Positions 37,548-47,691 are shown, numbered from the stretch's first letter. The stretch: DNA of 64,000 nucleotides from Nitrosospira multiformis (GCF_900103165.1 NZ_FNKY01000001.1:3162001-3226000), one strand, 5' to 3'. The notes: a model not told the origin generated them from the sequence alone. Program-made: numbers and translations.

Positions 37548-39263
37548 CTATTGTTCAGTATTTTTGACATCCATCTTGGCTTTAAGCAGTGCACCCAGAC
37601 TGGTGGTTCCGGCATTGACGGAGCTGTCGCTGGTAACTTTCTGCATGGCATCGGATTCCTCCGACATGTCCTTGGCCTTGATGGAAAGATTAATACCCCG
37701 GTTCTTGCGATCAACATTAATAATCATCGCCTCAACCGTATCGCCCTCTTTCAAGTGGGTACGAATATCCTCAACCCGGTCACGCGATACTTCCGATGCG
37801 CGCAGATAACCTTCCACATCGTTTTCCAGCGCGATCACCGCACCCTTGGCATCAATTGACTTGACGGTACCCTTGACGATACTGTTCTTGTCATTCACCG
37901 AGACAAAGCTGTTGAATGGATCACCTTCCATCTGCTTGATACCCAGCGAAATACGTTCGCGTTCGACATCAATGGACAGTACCATCGCCTCAACTTCATC
38001 GCCTTTCTTGTAATTACGTACCGCTTCTTCGCCTGGCTGATTCCACGACAGGTCGGATAAATGCACTAATCCATCTATACCGCCTTGCAATCCGATGAAC
38101 ACGCCAAAATCGGTAATGGATTTAATTTGCCCGCGCACTTTATCGCTTTTTTGATGATTCATGGCAAAGTCATCCCAAGGATTCACCTTGCATTGCTTCA
38201 TACCCAGCGAGATACGTCTGCGTTCCTCATCGATTTCAAGAATCATCACTTCGACTTCGTCACCCAGTTGCACCACCTTGGACGGATACACATTCTTGTT
38301 GGTCCAATCCATTTCAGATACATGCACCAGCCCTTCAATACCCTGCTCGATTTCAACAAACGCGCCATAATCCGTCAGATTACTGACTTTGCCGAATAGA
38401 CGGGTATTTTGCGGATAACGCCGGGAGAGTCCTACCCATGGGTCTTCGCTCAACTGCTTCATACCCAGTGAAACGCGGTTTTTCTCCTGATCAAATTTGA
38501 GCACCTTGGCGGTTACCTCATCGCCGACATTGATGACTTCGGATGGATGTTTCACTCGCCGCCATGCAAGATCCGTGATATGCAACAGGCCATCTATACC
38601 GCCCAGATCCACGAACGCGCCGTAATCGGTAATATTCTTGACAATACCTTTGACCACCGCACCTTCCGCCAGGTTTGCGAGCAACGACTGACGATCCGCG
38701 CCCTGGCTTTCTTCCAGAACCGCGCGACGCGATACCACTACGTTGTTCCGCTTGCGGTCAAGTTTGATAACCTTGAATTCCATTTCCTTGTTTTCGTACG
38801 GCGTGGTGTCTTTGACCGGCCGGATATCCACCAGCGATCCCGGCAGAAAAGCGCGGATGCCGTTAATCATGGCGGTCAGGCCACCCTTGACTTTGCCGCT
38901 TACCAGGCCGCATACAATAGCGCCACTTTCCATGGCGGCTTCCAGGTCATGCCAGGCCGTCAGGCGCTTGGCCTTGTCGCGCGACAGGCGGGTCTCGCCA
39001 TACCCGTCTTCAAGCGCTTCGATTGCAACACTAACGAAATCACCAGGTTTGACCTCGATTTCGCCTTTGTCATTCTTGAATTCTTCAACAGGAATAAAAC
39101 TTTCCGATTTGAGCCCAGCGTTCACGACAACGATGTTGTAGTCAACCCGGACAACCTCGGCGGTGATGACTTCACCGACCCGCATTTCCTGGCGGGAAAG
39201 ACTTTCTTCAAATAGCGCCGCAAAACTTTCGGGGGAATCTGTAGCGGAGGAAGCGATGGCCAT
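37548..39263 (-). CDS. rpsA: 30S ribosomal protein S1
   Basis: A 571-residue protein with six S1/OB repeats, each carrying the pattern G.V....DYGAFVD/E..G..GL.H.S. It binds mRNA on the small subunit. The repeats near [37 protein letters not shown] and [19 protein letters not shown] are clear. I choose the ATG giving [14 protein letters not shown]; an in-frame start 12 codons earlier adds an unlikely hydrophobic stretch. Same strand as cmk and ihfB. Confidence 0.97.
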   Translation of the reverse strand: MAIASSATDSPESFAALFEESLSRQEMRVGEVITAEVVRVDYNIVVVNAGLKSESFIPVEEFKNDKGEIEVKPGDFVSVAIEALEDGYGETRLSRDKAKRLTAWHDLEAAMESGAIVCGLVSGKVKGGLTAMINGIRAFLPGSLVDIRPVKDTTPYENKEMEFKVIKLDRKRNNVVVSRRAVLEESQGADRQSLLANLAEGAVVKGIVKNITDYGAFVDLGGIDGLLHITDLAWRRVKHPSEVINVGDEVTAKVLKFDQEKNRVSLGMKQLSEDPWVGLSRRYPQNTRLFGKVSNLTDYGAFVEIEQGIEGLVHVSEMDWTNKNVYPSKVVQLGDEVEVMILEIDEERRRISLGMKQCKVNPWDDFAMNHQKSDKVRGQIKSITDFGVFIGLQGGIDGLVHLSDLSWNQPGEEAVRNYKKGDEVEAMVLSIDVERERISLGIKQMEGDPFNSFVSVNDKNSIVKGTVKSIDAKGAVIALENDVEGYLRASEVSRDRVEDIRTHLKEGDTVEAMIINVDRKNRGINLSIKAKDMSEESDAMQKVTSDSSVNAGTTSLGALLKAKMDVKNTEQ

Positions 39264-39646
39264 TATAAAAAATACCTGATTTGAGATCCCATCAAACAAG
39301 AATTTGACGGGGTAAGTAGGTTAATAATAACTGCCTGAATGCAAAATCCACTCTCTTGCCGTTTATCAAAGAGGGTGATGCAGCAGCACCGGGTCGACTA
39401 TCGAGAACTATGTTTCCTTTGATACACTAAAAATCCTGATTTTGTGCAAATATCATTACTACAATAAAAATTCCGTTATATCTCAAGATGTTACTGCGTC
39501 AGCTTTTATGTTTTATTTGCCGGCTTACTCCAGCCTTCTGTGCCGGTTCGGTCCCAAACTTATTGAACCCAATTTATTTGATGAACGAACTGGCAATGAG
39601 CTTGAGCTTTCCTGAAATCCTGGAATTTCCAGAGACGCCTCTCCGC
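39264..39646. other. cmk-rpsA intergenic leader
   Basis: 383 bp between cmk and rpsA, unusually long for this operon. It is AT-rich and could carry an rpsA promoter or a leader bound by S1 for autoregulation. I cannot point to defined boxes. A 76-codon frame on + (39488-39718) overlaps the cmk end and is not convincing. Confidence 0.5.
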
Positions 39647-40309
39647 TTAAATTTCAGCGTATTGTCTAAGTATACAATCCACCGCCTGTCCGATATCGAG
39701 CGAAGTCGTATCCAATAAACTTGTACCCTCACCCTGTTGCAAGGGCGCCACACTACGACCGCTGTCACGCGCGTCGCGCTCCCGCAGATCCTGCAAAAGG
39801 GTGGAGATATTAGCATCTATCCCTTTTTCCATCAACTGTTTATACCGCCGCTGTGCGCGTGTTTCCGCACTCGCGGTAAGAAATATTTTGAGAGCGGCAT
39901 CAGGAAACACCACTGAGCCCATGTCGCGGCCATCCGCCACCAGGCCGGGAAACTGGCGAAATGCGCGCTGCCGCTCCAAAAGCGCCACTCTAACCCGCGG
40001 ATAAGTGGCAATTCTGGAGGCCGCGTTGCTGCATGCTTCCGCGCGGATCGCATCGGTAACATTTTCGCTCTCCAGCCAGATTTCCGCATCTTCAAAAACA
40101 ACATCGAGCCGGGCGGCAATATCGCTCAGAACATGCTCATCCGCCAGGTCGGCGTCCGATCGCATTGCTGACAATGCCACCAGACGATAAAGCGCGCCGC
40201 TGTCGAGATAATGAAACCCAAGCTTCCCCGCAACGCGTTGCGCAACCGTGCCCTTGCCGGACGCGGAAGGACCATCAATCGCGATAACCGGGATGTCATT
40301 AATAACCAT
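39647..40309 (-). CDS. cmk: Cytidylate kinase
   Basis: A 220-residue kinase that phosphorylates CMP and dCMP using ATP. The P-loop is DGPSASGKGTVAQ near residue 12, followed by YLDSGALYR (CMP binding) and VADGRDMGSVVFPDA. Length is normal. It is upstream of rpsA and downstream of aroA on the same strand. Confidence 0.96.
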   Translation of the reverse strand: MVINDIPVIAIDGPSASGKGTVAQRVAGKLGFHYLDSGALYRLVALSAMRSDADLADEHVLSDIAARLDVVFEDAEIWLESENVTDAIRAEACSNAASRIATYPRVRVALLERQRAFRQFPGLVADGRDMGSVVFPDAALKIFLTASAETRAQRRYKQLMEKGIDANISTLLQDLRERDARDSGRSVAPLQQGEGTSLLDTTSLDIGQAVDCILRQYAEI

Positions 40310-40353
40310 AAGAAAACCTCGATAAAGTTTCCATTTCTATTTGTCTACCCAAG

Positions 40354-41670
40354 TCAGGCTCTGACTATTGCCGCGAATTTTTCGAAATAATCGGGAAACG
40401 TCTTGGTTACGCAGCCGGGGTCGTTTATCCGCAGCGGAACACCCAGTGATGCCAACGAGAAGCACATGGCCATACGGTGATCGTCATACGTATCAACGAT
40501 CGCGTGCGCGGCAAGATTCCCATCCGGCGGCGGCGTGACGCGCAGAAAATCCGGCCCCTCCTCCACCACGGCACCGAATTTGCGAAGCTCTCGCGCCATT
40601 GCCGCAAGACGGTCGGTTTCCTTCACCCGCCAACTGGCGATATTCCGAAGCGTGGTAGTACCCTTTGCGAACAACGCCACCACTGCAAGCGTCATGGCGG
40701 CATCGGGAATATGATTACAGTCAAGGTCAATCGCCCGCAGATCACCGGATTCCGGTGCACCAGCCTCAATCCAATCGTATCCCCGCCTGATACAGGCTCC
40801 CATTTTTTCCAGGGCTTCAGCAAAACGGATATCTCCCTGAAGGCTTCCATGCCCTATTCCTTCCACTCTTACCGGGCCGGTGCCGACAACACCCGCGGCG
40901 AGAAAATATGAAGCGGAGGAGGCATCCCCTTCAACAAATATTTCCCCGGGACTGCAATAGCGCTGTCCTCCGGGCAGTGCGAAATGGCGCCATCCTTCAT
41001 GCTCAACATGCACGCCGAAACGGCCCATCAGGGCAATGGTCAGTTCGATATAAGGCCGCGAGATCAACTCTCCCGTCACCGTTATCGCCGGTGTTTCACC
41101 CTCAACCGGCACAAACAGGGGCAATGCCATCAGCAACCCGGTCAGAAACTGACTGGATACATCGCCCTTAACGGTTATCGCGCTAATCCGAATCCGGGCC
41201 GGTTGGATCTGCAGTGGCGGAAAACCTTCTTCACCGAGATAAGTGATATCCGCACCCACCTGACGTAATGCATCCACCAGATCTCCGATGGGCCGCTCAT
41301 GCATGCGCGATGTGCCCGATAACCGGTAACGTCCCTGTGCCAGCGCCAGTACGGCAGTCAATGGGCGGAAAACCGTGCCTGCATTACCCAGAAATAAATC
41401 CGCCTCATTGACCGGGAAACGCAAGGGAAGTTGTCCACCGATACCCTGGACACGATAATCACTCCCATCGATCTGAACGATGGTTACGCCCAAGGTCTGC
41501 AGTGCATCCAGCATCCGTGCCGTATCATCGGAGGCAAGCAAATTACGTATATGGGTCACGCCATTTGCCAGCGCGGCAAGCAGCAGAATACGATTGGAAA
41601 TGCTCTTGGAGCCAGGCAGGCGCACCACGCCTTCAGCGGACTTAACCACCGGGAGATCAAGAAACTTCAT
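40354..41670 (-). CDS. aroA: 3-phosphoshikimate 1-carboxyvinyltransferase (EPSP synthase)
   Basis: A 438-residue class I EPSP synthase of the shikimate pathway; it joins shikimate-3-phosphate and phosphoenolpyruvate. Motifs are [17 protein letters not shown] at the start, [16 protein letters not shown] (usual form NAGTAxRPL, here Val-Phe) and [10 protein letters not shown] near the end. I use the ATG giving MKFLDLPVV; one eight codons earlier (41694) is also possible. It lies upstream of cmk on the same strand. Confidence 0.95.
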   Translation of the reverse strand: MKFLDLPVVKSAEGVVRLPGSKSISNRILLLAALANGVTHIRNLLASDDTARMLDALQTLGVTIVQIDGSDYRVQGIGGQLPLRFPVNEADLFLGNAGTVFRPLTAVLALAQGRYRLSGTSRMHERPIGDLVDALRQVGADITYLGEEGFPPLQIQPARIRISAITVKGDVSSQFLTGLLMALPLFVPVEGETPAITVTGELISRPYIELTIALMGRFGVHVEHEGWRHFALPGGQRYCSPGEIFVEGDASSASYFLAAGVVGTGPVRVEGIGHGSLQGDIRFAEALEKMGACIRRGYDWIEAGAPESGDLRAIDLDCNHIPDAAMTLAVVALFAKGTTTLRNIASWRVKETDRLAAMARELRKFGAVVEEGPDFLRVTPPPDGNLAAHAIVDTYDDHRMAMCFSLASLGVPLRINDPGCVTKTFPDYFEKFAAIVRA

Positions 41671-41936
41671 ATCATGCTTCGCGGGTAAGATCATCTACCG
41701 CCAGAAGATTCTGTGTTTGACATTTGTCAGCTACTTCCTTTTTAGATCCCGTACATACAATGCAGGCTCACTTCTGGTTTCCAATATCGCGGTATCGTTA
41801 TCTGCACCAAGTTTGAATAAAACCGTATGTTGGCCGAAAGCCTGCTGAAAGAAGGCAGAAACCTGACAAGAAAGTTCGCTATTATAATCAACTCTGGAAG
41901 GTTTCCCCGGTTTTCCCTTTTCCGGTTGCTAAAGCC

Positions 41937-41970
41937 TGTCGGACTTGAAGAATCGAAGCGAAAAATTGAC
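41937..41970. repeat. Solo IS3-family end
   Basis: TGTCGGACTTGAAGAATCGA and the following AGCGAAAAATTGAC match the sequence at 21101-21133, the outer end of the IS3 remnant. No transposase is nearby, so this is a relic end or a shared sequence 40 bp upstream of the cysK start. Confidence 0.55.
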
Positions 41971-42010
41971 TGGGCAAAACTCGGCAACCCGTACTGAAGG
42001 AAGTCTCAAA

Positions 42011-42988
42011 ATGCCACATTGGTTCAAAGATAACTCGCAATCCATCGGACACACGCCACTGATCCGGCTTAACCGCATCACCGATGGCGCCCCGGCGACG
42101 GTGCTGGCCAAGATCGAGGGGCGCAACCCTGCTTATTCCGTAAAATGCCGCATCGGGACGGCAATGATCGAGGATGCGGAAGCCCGTGGACTGCTCGGTC
42201 CCGGAAAAGAACTGGTGGAACCAACCAGCGGCAACACCGGTATTGCACTGGCATTCGTTGCTGCCGCGCGCGGCCTGCCACTGACCTTGACCATGCCGGA
42301 AACCATGAGCCTGGAACGCCGCAAACTGCTCGCCGCTTATGGTGCAAAACTGATTCTGACGGAAGGCGCACGCGGTATGAAAGGCGCGGTAGCGAAAGCC
42401 GAGGAAATTGTCGCCTCCGATCCCAGCCGGTTCGTGTTACTCCAGCAATTCACCAACCCCGCCAATCCGGCCATCCATGAGCGAACCACGGGACCGGAAA
42501 TCTGGAACGACACCGATGGCGCCGTTGATATTTTTGTTTCCGGTGTAGGCACAGGCGGTACCATAACCGGTGTTTCACGCTACATCAAAAAGACCAGGGG
42601 AAAAGCAATCATTTCGGTCGCGGTCGAGCCATCCGCCAGCCCGGTGCTCACCCAGCAACGTGCCGGTGAACCGCTCAAGCCCGGACCGCACAAAATTCCT
42701 GGAATTGGAGCGGGCTTTGTCCCGGAAAACGTGGAACTCTCGCTAGTGGATGAAATCGAGCAAGTCAGCAATGAGGAAGCCATACTCTACGCACGCCGTC
42801 TTGCGCGTGAGGAAGGCATTATTTCCGGGGTTTCGTGCGGCGCCGCTGTAGCGATTGCGGCACGCTATGCCCAGCGTCCGGAGAATGCGGGTAAAACAAT
42901 CGTCGTTATCCTGCCGGATTCCGGCGAACGTTACCTGAGCTCCATCCTCTTCGAGGACGTGTTTGATACGCGCGGGCTGACGGCATAA
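42011..42988 (+). CDS. cysK: Cysteine synthase A (O-acetylserine sulfhydrylase)
   Basis: A 325-residue PLP enzyme that makes cysteine from O-acetylserine and sulfide. [11 protein letters not shown] holds the PLP Lys, [16 protein letters not shown] is the substrate loop, and [14 protein letters not shown] binds the PLP phosphate. The start at 42011 follows GAAGGAAGTCTCAAA; a longer in-frame start lies within the IS3-like relic. Similarity is to CysK more than CysM. The stop overlaps the serine acetyltransferase start by 1 bp, fitting the CysE-CysK complex. Confidence 0.95.
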   Translation: MPHWFKDNSQSIGHTPLIRLNRITDGAPATVLAKIEGRNPAYSVKCRIGTAMIEDAEARGLLGPGKELVEPTSGNTGIALAFVAAARGLPLTLTMPETMSLERRKLLAAYGAKLILTEGARGMKGAVAKAEEIVASDPSRFVLLQQFTNPANPAIHERTTGPEIWNDTDGAVDIFVSGVGTGGTITGVSRYIKKTRGKAIISVAVEPSASPVLTQQRAGEPLKPGPHKIPGIGAGFVPENVELSLVDEIEQVSNEEAILYARRLAREEGIISGVSCGAAVAIAARYAQRPENAGKTIVVILPDSGERYLSSILFEDVFDTRGLTA

Positions 42989-43938
42989 TGGCAGAGTTCA
43001 AAAAAACGGAGCACTCATCATTGAAAGGGACAGGTTTGGAAATTGACACGGTTGTGGCCGAGTTACGTACCTTGCGTGTGGAATCGCTGGAAAACCGGCA
43101 GAGACGGGATAGCCCCCCCAAACTTCCCTCCCGCAAAATACTGATTGGCATCGCGGATGGATTGAGCGCCGTGCTGTTTCCTCACCGCCTGGGCTTACCG
43201 GAACTCACCAATCAGAGCGTCGATTATTACGTTGGTCATATGCTGGATGTGACACTCCGGGATTTGCTGGTGCAAGTGCGCCGTGAACTGCGCTTTGTAT
43301 CCGGTCTCGACGCTACAAGCAATACGGATCGCGAGCAAGCCGCCGCCATTGCCCAGGCATTTGCCAAACGGTTGCCGCATATTCGCAGTTTACTGGAAAG
43401 CGATATTCAGGCCGCTTACGAAGGAGATCCAGCCGCGCGTAGCGTCGACGAAATACTGGTCTGCTATCCCGGATTTACCGCCATCACGCATTATCGGCTC
43501 GCCCATGAATTGCACTCTCTTGGCGCACCATTGATTGCTCGCATGATTTCCGAGATCGCTCATTCCGCCACCGGCATCGAGATCCATCCAGGTGCGCAGA
43601 TTGGCGGCAGTTTTTTCATTGACCATGGCACCGGCGTCGTCATCGGTGAAACCGCCATCATTGGCGAACACGTACGGCTATATCAGGCGGTGACTCTCGG
43701 CGCCAAGCGCTTTCCGGTGGATGAACATGGCTCACTGGTAAAGGGCAATCTACGGCATCCCATTGTCGAAGATGATGTGGTCATCTATGCTGGCGCCACC
43801 ATTCTGGGCCGCATTACCATCGGCCGTGGCTCGACCATCGGCGGCAACGTCTGGCTCACGCGCAGCGTTCCTCCTGGCAGTAACATCTCACAGGCGCAGA
43901 TACGCAATGAGGTATTCGACGGAGGCGCCGGGATCTAA
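42988..43938 (+). CDS. cysE: Serine O-acetyltransferase (EpsC/CysE type)
   Basis: A 316-residue enzyme that acetylates serine with acetyl-CoA, the first step of cysteine synthesis. It has a long N-terminal helical part, then a left-handed beta-helix with hexapeptide repeats (HPGAQIGGSFFIDHGTGVVI with the catalytic His residues, VVIYAGATILGRITIG, STIGGNVWLTRSVP). The tail ends in Gly-Ile (DGGAGI), like the CysE peptide that inserts into CysK. Overlaps cysK by 1 bp; product interaction with it is likely. Confidence 0.93.
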   Translation: MAEFKKTEHSSLKGTGLEIDTVVAELRTLRVESLENRQRRDSPPKLPSRKILIGIADGLSAVLFPHRLGLPELTNQSVDYYVGHMLDVTLRDLLVQVRRELRFVSGLDATSNTDREQAAAIAQAFAKRLPHIRSLLESDIQAAYEGDPAARSVDEILVCYPGFTAITHYRLAHELHSLGAPLIARMISEIAHSATGIEIHPGAQIGGSFFIDHGTGVVIGETAIIGEHVRLYQAVTLGAKRFPVDEHGSLVKGNLRHPIVEDDVVIYAGATILGRITIGRGSTIGGNVWLTRSVPPGSNISQAQIRNEVFDGGAGI

Positions 43939-44080
43939 CCGATATCGCATCGCCGTTGCTGACCGCTGACTTCTTCTTTGGCAATCGAATCCCAAATAGC
44001 ACTTCAACAATAAGCGGGCCCCTGCGACGACACCCAATTTTGATCTTATCTTCGAAAGGATTGATAGCATTTCAGGACAG

Positions 44081-44112
44081 CGCCTGGCACCCTCAAGGCA
44101 CCAGGCGTTTCC
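44081..44112 (+). terminator. Possible terminator after cysE
   Basis: CGCCTGG (44081-44087) pairs with CCAGGCG (44101-44107), followed by TTTCC; a second hairpin (GCCGGG and CCCGGC) follows. The U-tract is short, so the call is weak. Confidence 0.45.
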
Positions 44113-44211
44113 TCGCCGGGTTGACGCCCGGCAGGTCAATACCTAGACTGTATGGAAAGTTAAGCAATATCTGTCATTTTCGAGCATAACCGTAGAACAA
44201 CAAGAGATATT

Positions 44212-45093
44212 ATGTACGCGAAATGCATTAAGTGCGGAAGCGAGAAGACGCACAGCTCTCGTGTGCGTCCAGGTGAACGAACCCTGGAAAGGTTGTTTCT
44301 CAGACCCATGCGCTGCCGCGAATGCAAAGAACGCTTCTGGGTGCGAAACCCCAATGCGTATATCGCAGCGGGGGCAACCCTGGCTATAAGCGGACTGTTT
44401 GTTGGTGCGGTTTGGTTGATCATATCAGCCAATATGGCTGATGGATACATCGCGACGGAAACTGGATCGGAGCAGCCTGCCGTTTCTGAAGCTGCTAAAC
44501 TTTATCGCGATCCCTTGACACCGCAGGACGCAAGGAATACCGATAACAACAAGTCCTCCGACCGTAAAATAATCCCTGACGCACAGCCGGCAACGTCCAG
44601 TGCACAGAAGCTTGCCGATGATCACTATTTCAGAGTGCGGTTGTATCAGGAAAACGCGGAAAAGGGAGATAGCGATGCGCAATACAAACTTGGGTTGTTA
44701 TATCTCACCGGGAATGGTGCCCTGCAGGATTTCGACGAAGCTGCCAGATGGCTTAAATTGGCCGCAGAACAGGGCTATGCGCTTGCACAGTATGAGCTGG
44801 GCCTGATTTATCGTACCGGTCATGGTTTCGCTATTGATCCGGTAAAGAGCTACATGTGGCTGAATCTTGCGGCCGCAGCCGGCATCCAGCAGGCTGTGAC
44901 GGCCCGGGATGAGGTTATGAGATCTCTCAGCGCCAAGCAACTTGCGCAGGCACAAAAGATTTCTCGTGAGTGGCTCGCCTCACGACCCAAATCCGAACCA
45001 TACGTGCCGGAAGCTGCAGGCATGAAAAGTAAAGTATCCCCCGCCAGTCCCGCCAGTGAGCCGGATGCCGCATTCTCCGGTCAGACCGAGTAA
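44212..45093 (+). CDS. Zinc-ribbon, membrane and Sel1-repeat protein
   Basis: A 293-residue protein with an unusual build. Residues 1-45 hold two CxxC pairs (CIKCGSEK and MRCRECKERFW), a likely zinc ribbon facing the cytoplasm. A membrane helix follows at about 50-73 (YIAAGATLAISGLFVGAVWL). After a Ser/Pro-rich linker come two Sel1/TPR-like repeats (AQYKLGLLYLTGNGALQDFD and AQYELGLIYRTGHGFAIDPV), which would be periplasmic and bind protein partners. No function can be named. It stands alone between cysE and the flavoprotein gene. Confidence 0.8.
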   Translation: MYAKCIKCGSEKTHSSRVRPGERTLERLFLRPMRCRECKERFWVRNPNAYIAAGATLAISGLFVGAVWLIISANMADGYIATETGSEQPAVSEAAKLYRDPLTPQDARNTDNNKSSDRKIIPDAQPATSSAQKLADDHYFRVRLYQENAEKGDSDAQYKLGLLYLTGNGALQDFDEAARWLKLAAEQGYALAQYELGLIYRTGHGFAIDPVKSYMWLNLAAAAGIQQAVTARDEVMRSLSAKQLAQAQKISREWLASRPKSEPYVPEAAGMKSKVSPASPASEPDAAFSGQTE

Positions 45094-45361
45094 AGGGCAT
45101 TACCGGAAGCTGAACTAGGCGGACAGCGTTTTGGGTACAGGCAAGACGAATAACGCGGAATAATGTACGGGCGAAGCAGCGCCTTTCGGAAGAAGGTGTA
45201 ACCCGTAGCGAGCGTCCATGGAACCTGAGCGTGGTCGCGGCATCCCCAATGCTACTTTGACCCCGCTTCGCGGAGCCCTGCATACGACGCCTCTGGGGGC
45301 GCCTCCGGGGGCACTTCCAAGGCGGGGAACAACGTAGCCGTGTGCGCAAAGACCATGCAAT

Positions 45362-45475
45362 CCGCAGCGAACTCACAAAAAGGGTGAAGTCAAATGTCGC
45401 AAAAAGTTTTTGGAAGTCATGGTACCGAACTTAATAAAATTGAGTGAAAATAAGCGGTCAGCCGCCCCATTCAGG
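45362..45475. repeat. Family A repeat, degenerate copy
   Basis: GCAGCGAACTCACAAAAAGG, TGTCGCAAAAAG and AAGCGGTCAGCCGCCC match, in order, the right part of the copy at 54875-55100. Its terminal repeat is lost on one side. Confidence 0.55.
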
Positions 45476-45578
45476 CTGAATTAAAGAAGAACTCCCATGG
45501 AAAAACTTCCACCCAGATCAGAAAAACCAATCCCACCATGACCGACTGAGAACCTGACCCTGTCAGGCTCAACCCTGA

Positions 45579-45600
45579 CAGAAATTCATGTGAATTTCTG
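45579..45600. promoter_or_regulatory. Palindrome upstream of the flavoprotein gene (possible operator)
   Basis: CAGAAATTCA and TGAATTTCTG form a perfect 10-bp inverted repeat with 2 bp between. It ends 52 bp before the ATG at 45653. This is the geometry of a dimeric repressor site, but a hairpin is equally possible. No matching regulator is in the window. Confidence 0.4.
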
Positions 45601-45652
45601 GAAACCTGGATCAGATCTTTCGACATAAAACCTCACTACCGGAGAAATCACC

Positions 45653-47068
45653 ATGAGTGAAATATTCGATGTCATCATTATCGGTGGCGGCACTGCGGGG
45701 CTTGCTGCCCTGCGGGAAGTGAAAAAGCGCACCCATAATTTTGCCATCATCAACGACGGACCATGGGGAACGATCTGCGCCCGGGTGGGCTGCATGCCTT
45801 CCAAGTTACTCATCGAGGCGGCAAATGCCTTCCACCATCGTGGCACCTTCGAAGAATTCGGTATCCGGGGCGCCGGCGGTCTCACACTCGATATCGCCGC
45901 CGCGCTGCGACGCGTACGCCGGTTGCGTGACGATTTTGTCGCCAGTACACTAAAAGCTACCGATACTCTGGGTAAGCGCGCCATTTCCGGCCGTGCGCGC
46001 CTGCTTGACGCTGGCAGACTGGAGGTAAACGGACGAGAACTCCGGGCGCGCAACATTATCATCGCCACCGGATCGCGCCCGATCGTACCGGCCTCCTGGC
46101 GCACGCTGGGCAAACAATTACTGACTACAGATACATTGTTCGAACAGGAGTCCTTGCCTTCACGCATGGCGGTGGTCGGCATGGGTCCCATCGGCGTCGA
46201 GATGGCGCAAGCGCTTTCCCGGCTTGGCGTGGAAGTGACGGCATTTGGTGAAAACAACACCATTGCCGGATTAAGCGATCCGCAAATCAATGCTGTTGCG
46301 CGAGAGCTTTTGGGACGTGAATTTCCTTTGTATCTGGGGGAGAAAGCTGACCTGGACGCCGTAGGCAACGGTGTGCGGGTAAAATCAGGAGCTACGGAAA
46401 TTGTCGTCGACTGTGTGCTTGTCGCCTTGGGCCGTCGCCCCAATATCAACGGCATCGGGCTTGAGACGCTGGGTGTGGAACTGAACAGTCAAGGCTTGCC
46501 GCCGGTTGATCCGCACACCATGCAAGTGGCCGATCTGCCGGTTTTCATGGCTGGTGACGCCAATCAGCAGATACCCCTGTTGCACGAGGCGGCCGATGGA
46601 GGACACATAGCCGGGATCAACGCCACCCGCCCCACTCCGGTTTATTTTACACGCCGGACACCGCTTGCAATAGTTTTTGCCGATCCCGGTATCGCAACAG
46701 TAGGCAACGGCTTCCAGGCGCTCAATGGCAAAAAGACACTATCGGGCGAAGTGCGCTTCGAACACCAGGGCCGTGCCCGCGCCGGTCAACGCAACAAGGG
46801 TATCATGCACCTCTATGCGGAGCCGGAAAGCGGCCGGCTGCTCGGTGCCGAGATGTGTGCGCCCGCTGGCGAGCATATGGCACACCTGTTGGCGCTGGCT
46901 ATTGATCGTTCGCTGACGGTGCAAGACCTGCTGCGGCTCCCGTTTTACCACCCGGTTCTGGAGGAAGGTCTGCGCACCGCCTTGCGCGATCTGGCGGCAC
47001 AACTTCCCCCCTGCGGCGAATCCGACCTCGCTGCCTGTGACGCATTCAATGCCGACGCGCTGGATTGA
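45653..47068 (+). CDS. Dihydrolipoyl-dehydrogenase-like flavoprotein
   Basis: A 471-residue FAD/NAD(P) disulfide oxidoreductase. FAD motif is VIIIGGGTAGLAAL near residue 10, the redox-active pair is CARVGCMPSK (Cys42 and Cys47), the NAD(P) site is VVGMGPIGVEMAQAL near residue 180, and the C-terminal HPVLEEG carries the His-Glu pair. It fits lipoamide dehydrogenase or mercuric-reductase-like enzymes. No 2-oxoacid dehydrogenase genes lie beside it, so a detoxification or thiol-reducing role is also possible. A palindrome 52 bp upstream could be its operator. Confidence 0.86.
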   Translation: MSEIFDVIIIGGGTAGLAALREVKKRTHNFAIINDGPWGTICARVGCMPSKLLIEAANAFHHRGTFEEFGIRGAGGLTLDIAAALRRVRRLRDDFVASTLKATDTLGKRAISGRARLLDAGRLEVNGRELRARNIIIATGSRPIVPASWRTLGKQLLTTDTLFEQESLPSRMAVVGMGPIGVEMAQALSRLGVEVTAFGENNTIAGLSDPQINAVARELLGREFPLYLGEKADLDAVGNGVRVKSGATEIVVDCVLVALGRRPNINGIGLETLGVELNSQGLPPVDPHTMQVADLPVFMAGDANQQIPLLHEAADGGHIAGINATRPTPVYFTRRTPLAIVFADPGIATVGNGFQALNGKKTLSGEVRFEHQGRARAGQRNKGIMHLYAEPESGRLLGAEMCAPAGEHMAHLLALAIDRSLTVQDLLRLPFYHPVLEEGLRTALRDLAAQLPPCGESDLAACDAFNADALD

Positions 47069-47071
47069 TTT

Positions 47072-47311
47072 AACCTAAATCCGGTAGTTGACCGCTCATT
47101 TAATAGATCAGTGTTATGATTAATAACAATATTTCGTATTATTTGACTCTCACCTTCCGGGTGAGGCCGCTACGGGGTGAATTGCACAGTTTTTGCGGCA
47201 CATGGCTGCGTTGCAACTTCTTGGAATGGAACGACCATTCCGCGTCGTTGCGCCTTGCCCCGCACCCCAAAAACCGCACACTTCACCCCGTCCAACTACC
47301 GGATTTAGGTT
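47072..47311. repeat. Family A repeat, longest copy (240 bp)
   Basis: The 19-bp ends AACCTAAATCCGGTAGTTG are perfect inverted repeats (right arm ends 47311). The interior matches the copy at 36964 almost base for base, plus about 35 bp at 47224-47258 containing a GGAATGG...CCATTCC hairpin. It lies between the flavoprotein stop (4 bp away) and the toxin-antitoxin operon. Confidence 0.9.
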
Positions 47312-47378
47312 TAATTTGATCAGGCGCAACCGGGGCGTACCGGTGCATATTGGTATGGAAAGCAGTCTGACAACGGCT

Positions 47379-47396
47379 TATAATCACATGTATACA
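47379..47396 (+). promoter_or_regulatory. Possible promoter and operator of the toxin-antitoxin operon
   Basis: A TATAAT box at 47379-47384 lies 38 bp before the antitoxin start, and TGTATACA, an 8-bp palindrome, follows at 47389. A clear -35 box is not seen. Ribbon-helix-helix antitoxins usually bind such short palindromes. Confidence 0.35.
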
Positions 47397-47421
47397 ATTG
47401 ACTACGCAGGAGTGAACGGTT

Positions 47422-47691
47422 ATGACGCAATCAGTCTCCATCCGGCTCGACGACGAAGTTTTGAACAAGCTCGACATGCTTACCAAAACTACGGAACGAT
47501 CGCGTGCGTGGCTCATGGCTCATGCCGTGGAGCAATACGTACAACATGAAGCCTGGCAAATCGAGGCCATTCAAAATACATTGGATAAAATCAGGCAAGG
47601 CAATTCCAAATTTGCCGACGAGGAACAGACTGAACAGTGGTTGCAAAGCTGGGGTAGTAGTCAGGAACTAAAAGCGCCGGCATGCAAATAA
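47422..47691 (+). CDS. Ribbon-helix-helix antitoxin
   Basis: An 89-residue protein beginning MTQSVSIRLDDEVLNKLDML, a typical CopG/RHH DNA-binding fold, with RSRAWLMAHAVEQYV as the second helix. The C-terminal part should wrap the toxin. AGGAGTGAACGGTT precedes the ATG. Its last 10 bp overlap the toxin gene, so the two are translated together and the antitoxin probably represses the operon. Confidence 0.88.
   Translation: MTQSVSIRLDDEVLNKLDMLTKTTERSRAWLMAHAVEQYVQHEAWQIEAIQNTLDKIRQGNSKFADEEQTEQWLQSWGSSQELKAPACK

Larger units (their letters stand above)
45094..45652. other. Long intergenic region upstream of the flavoprotein gene
   Basis: 559 bp without a gene. Contains a family A fragment (45362-45475), a CTGTCAGG hairpin at 45560-45581 and a palindrome at 45579-45600 just before the flavoprotein. 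The 5' half is GC-rich with no recognisable feature; open frames on - there look accidental. Confidence 0.5.

Noticed and set aside
38547-39215. 222-codon open frame on + opposite rpsA
   Set aside because: Antisense of ribosomal protein S1; Phe/Asp-rich composition is that of a complement frame.
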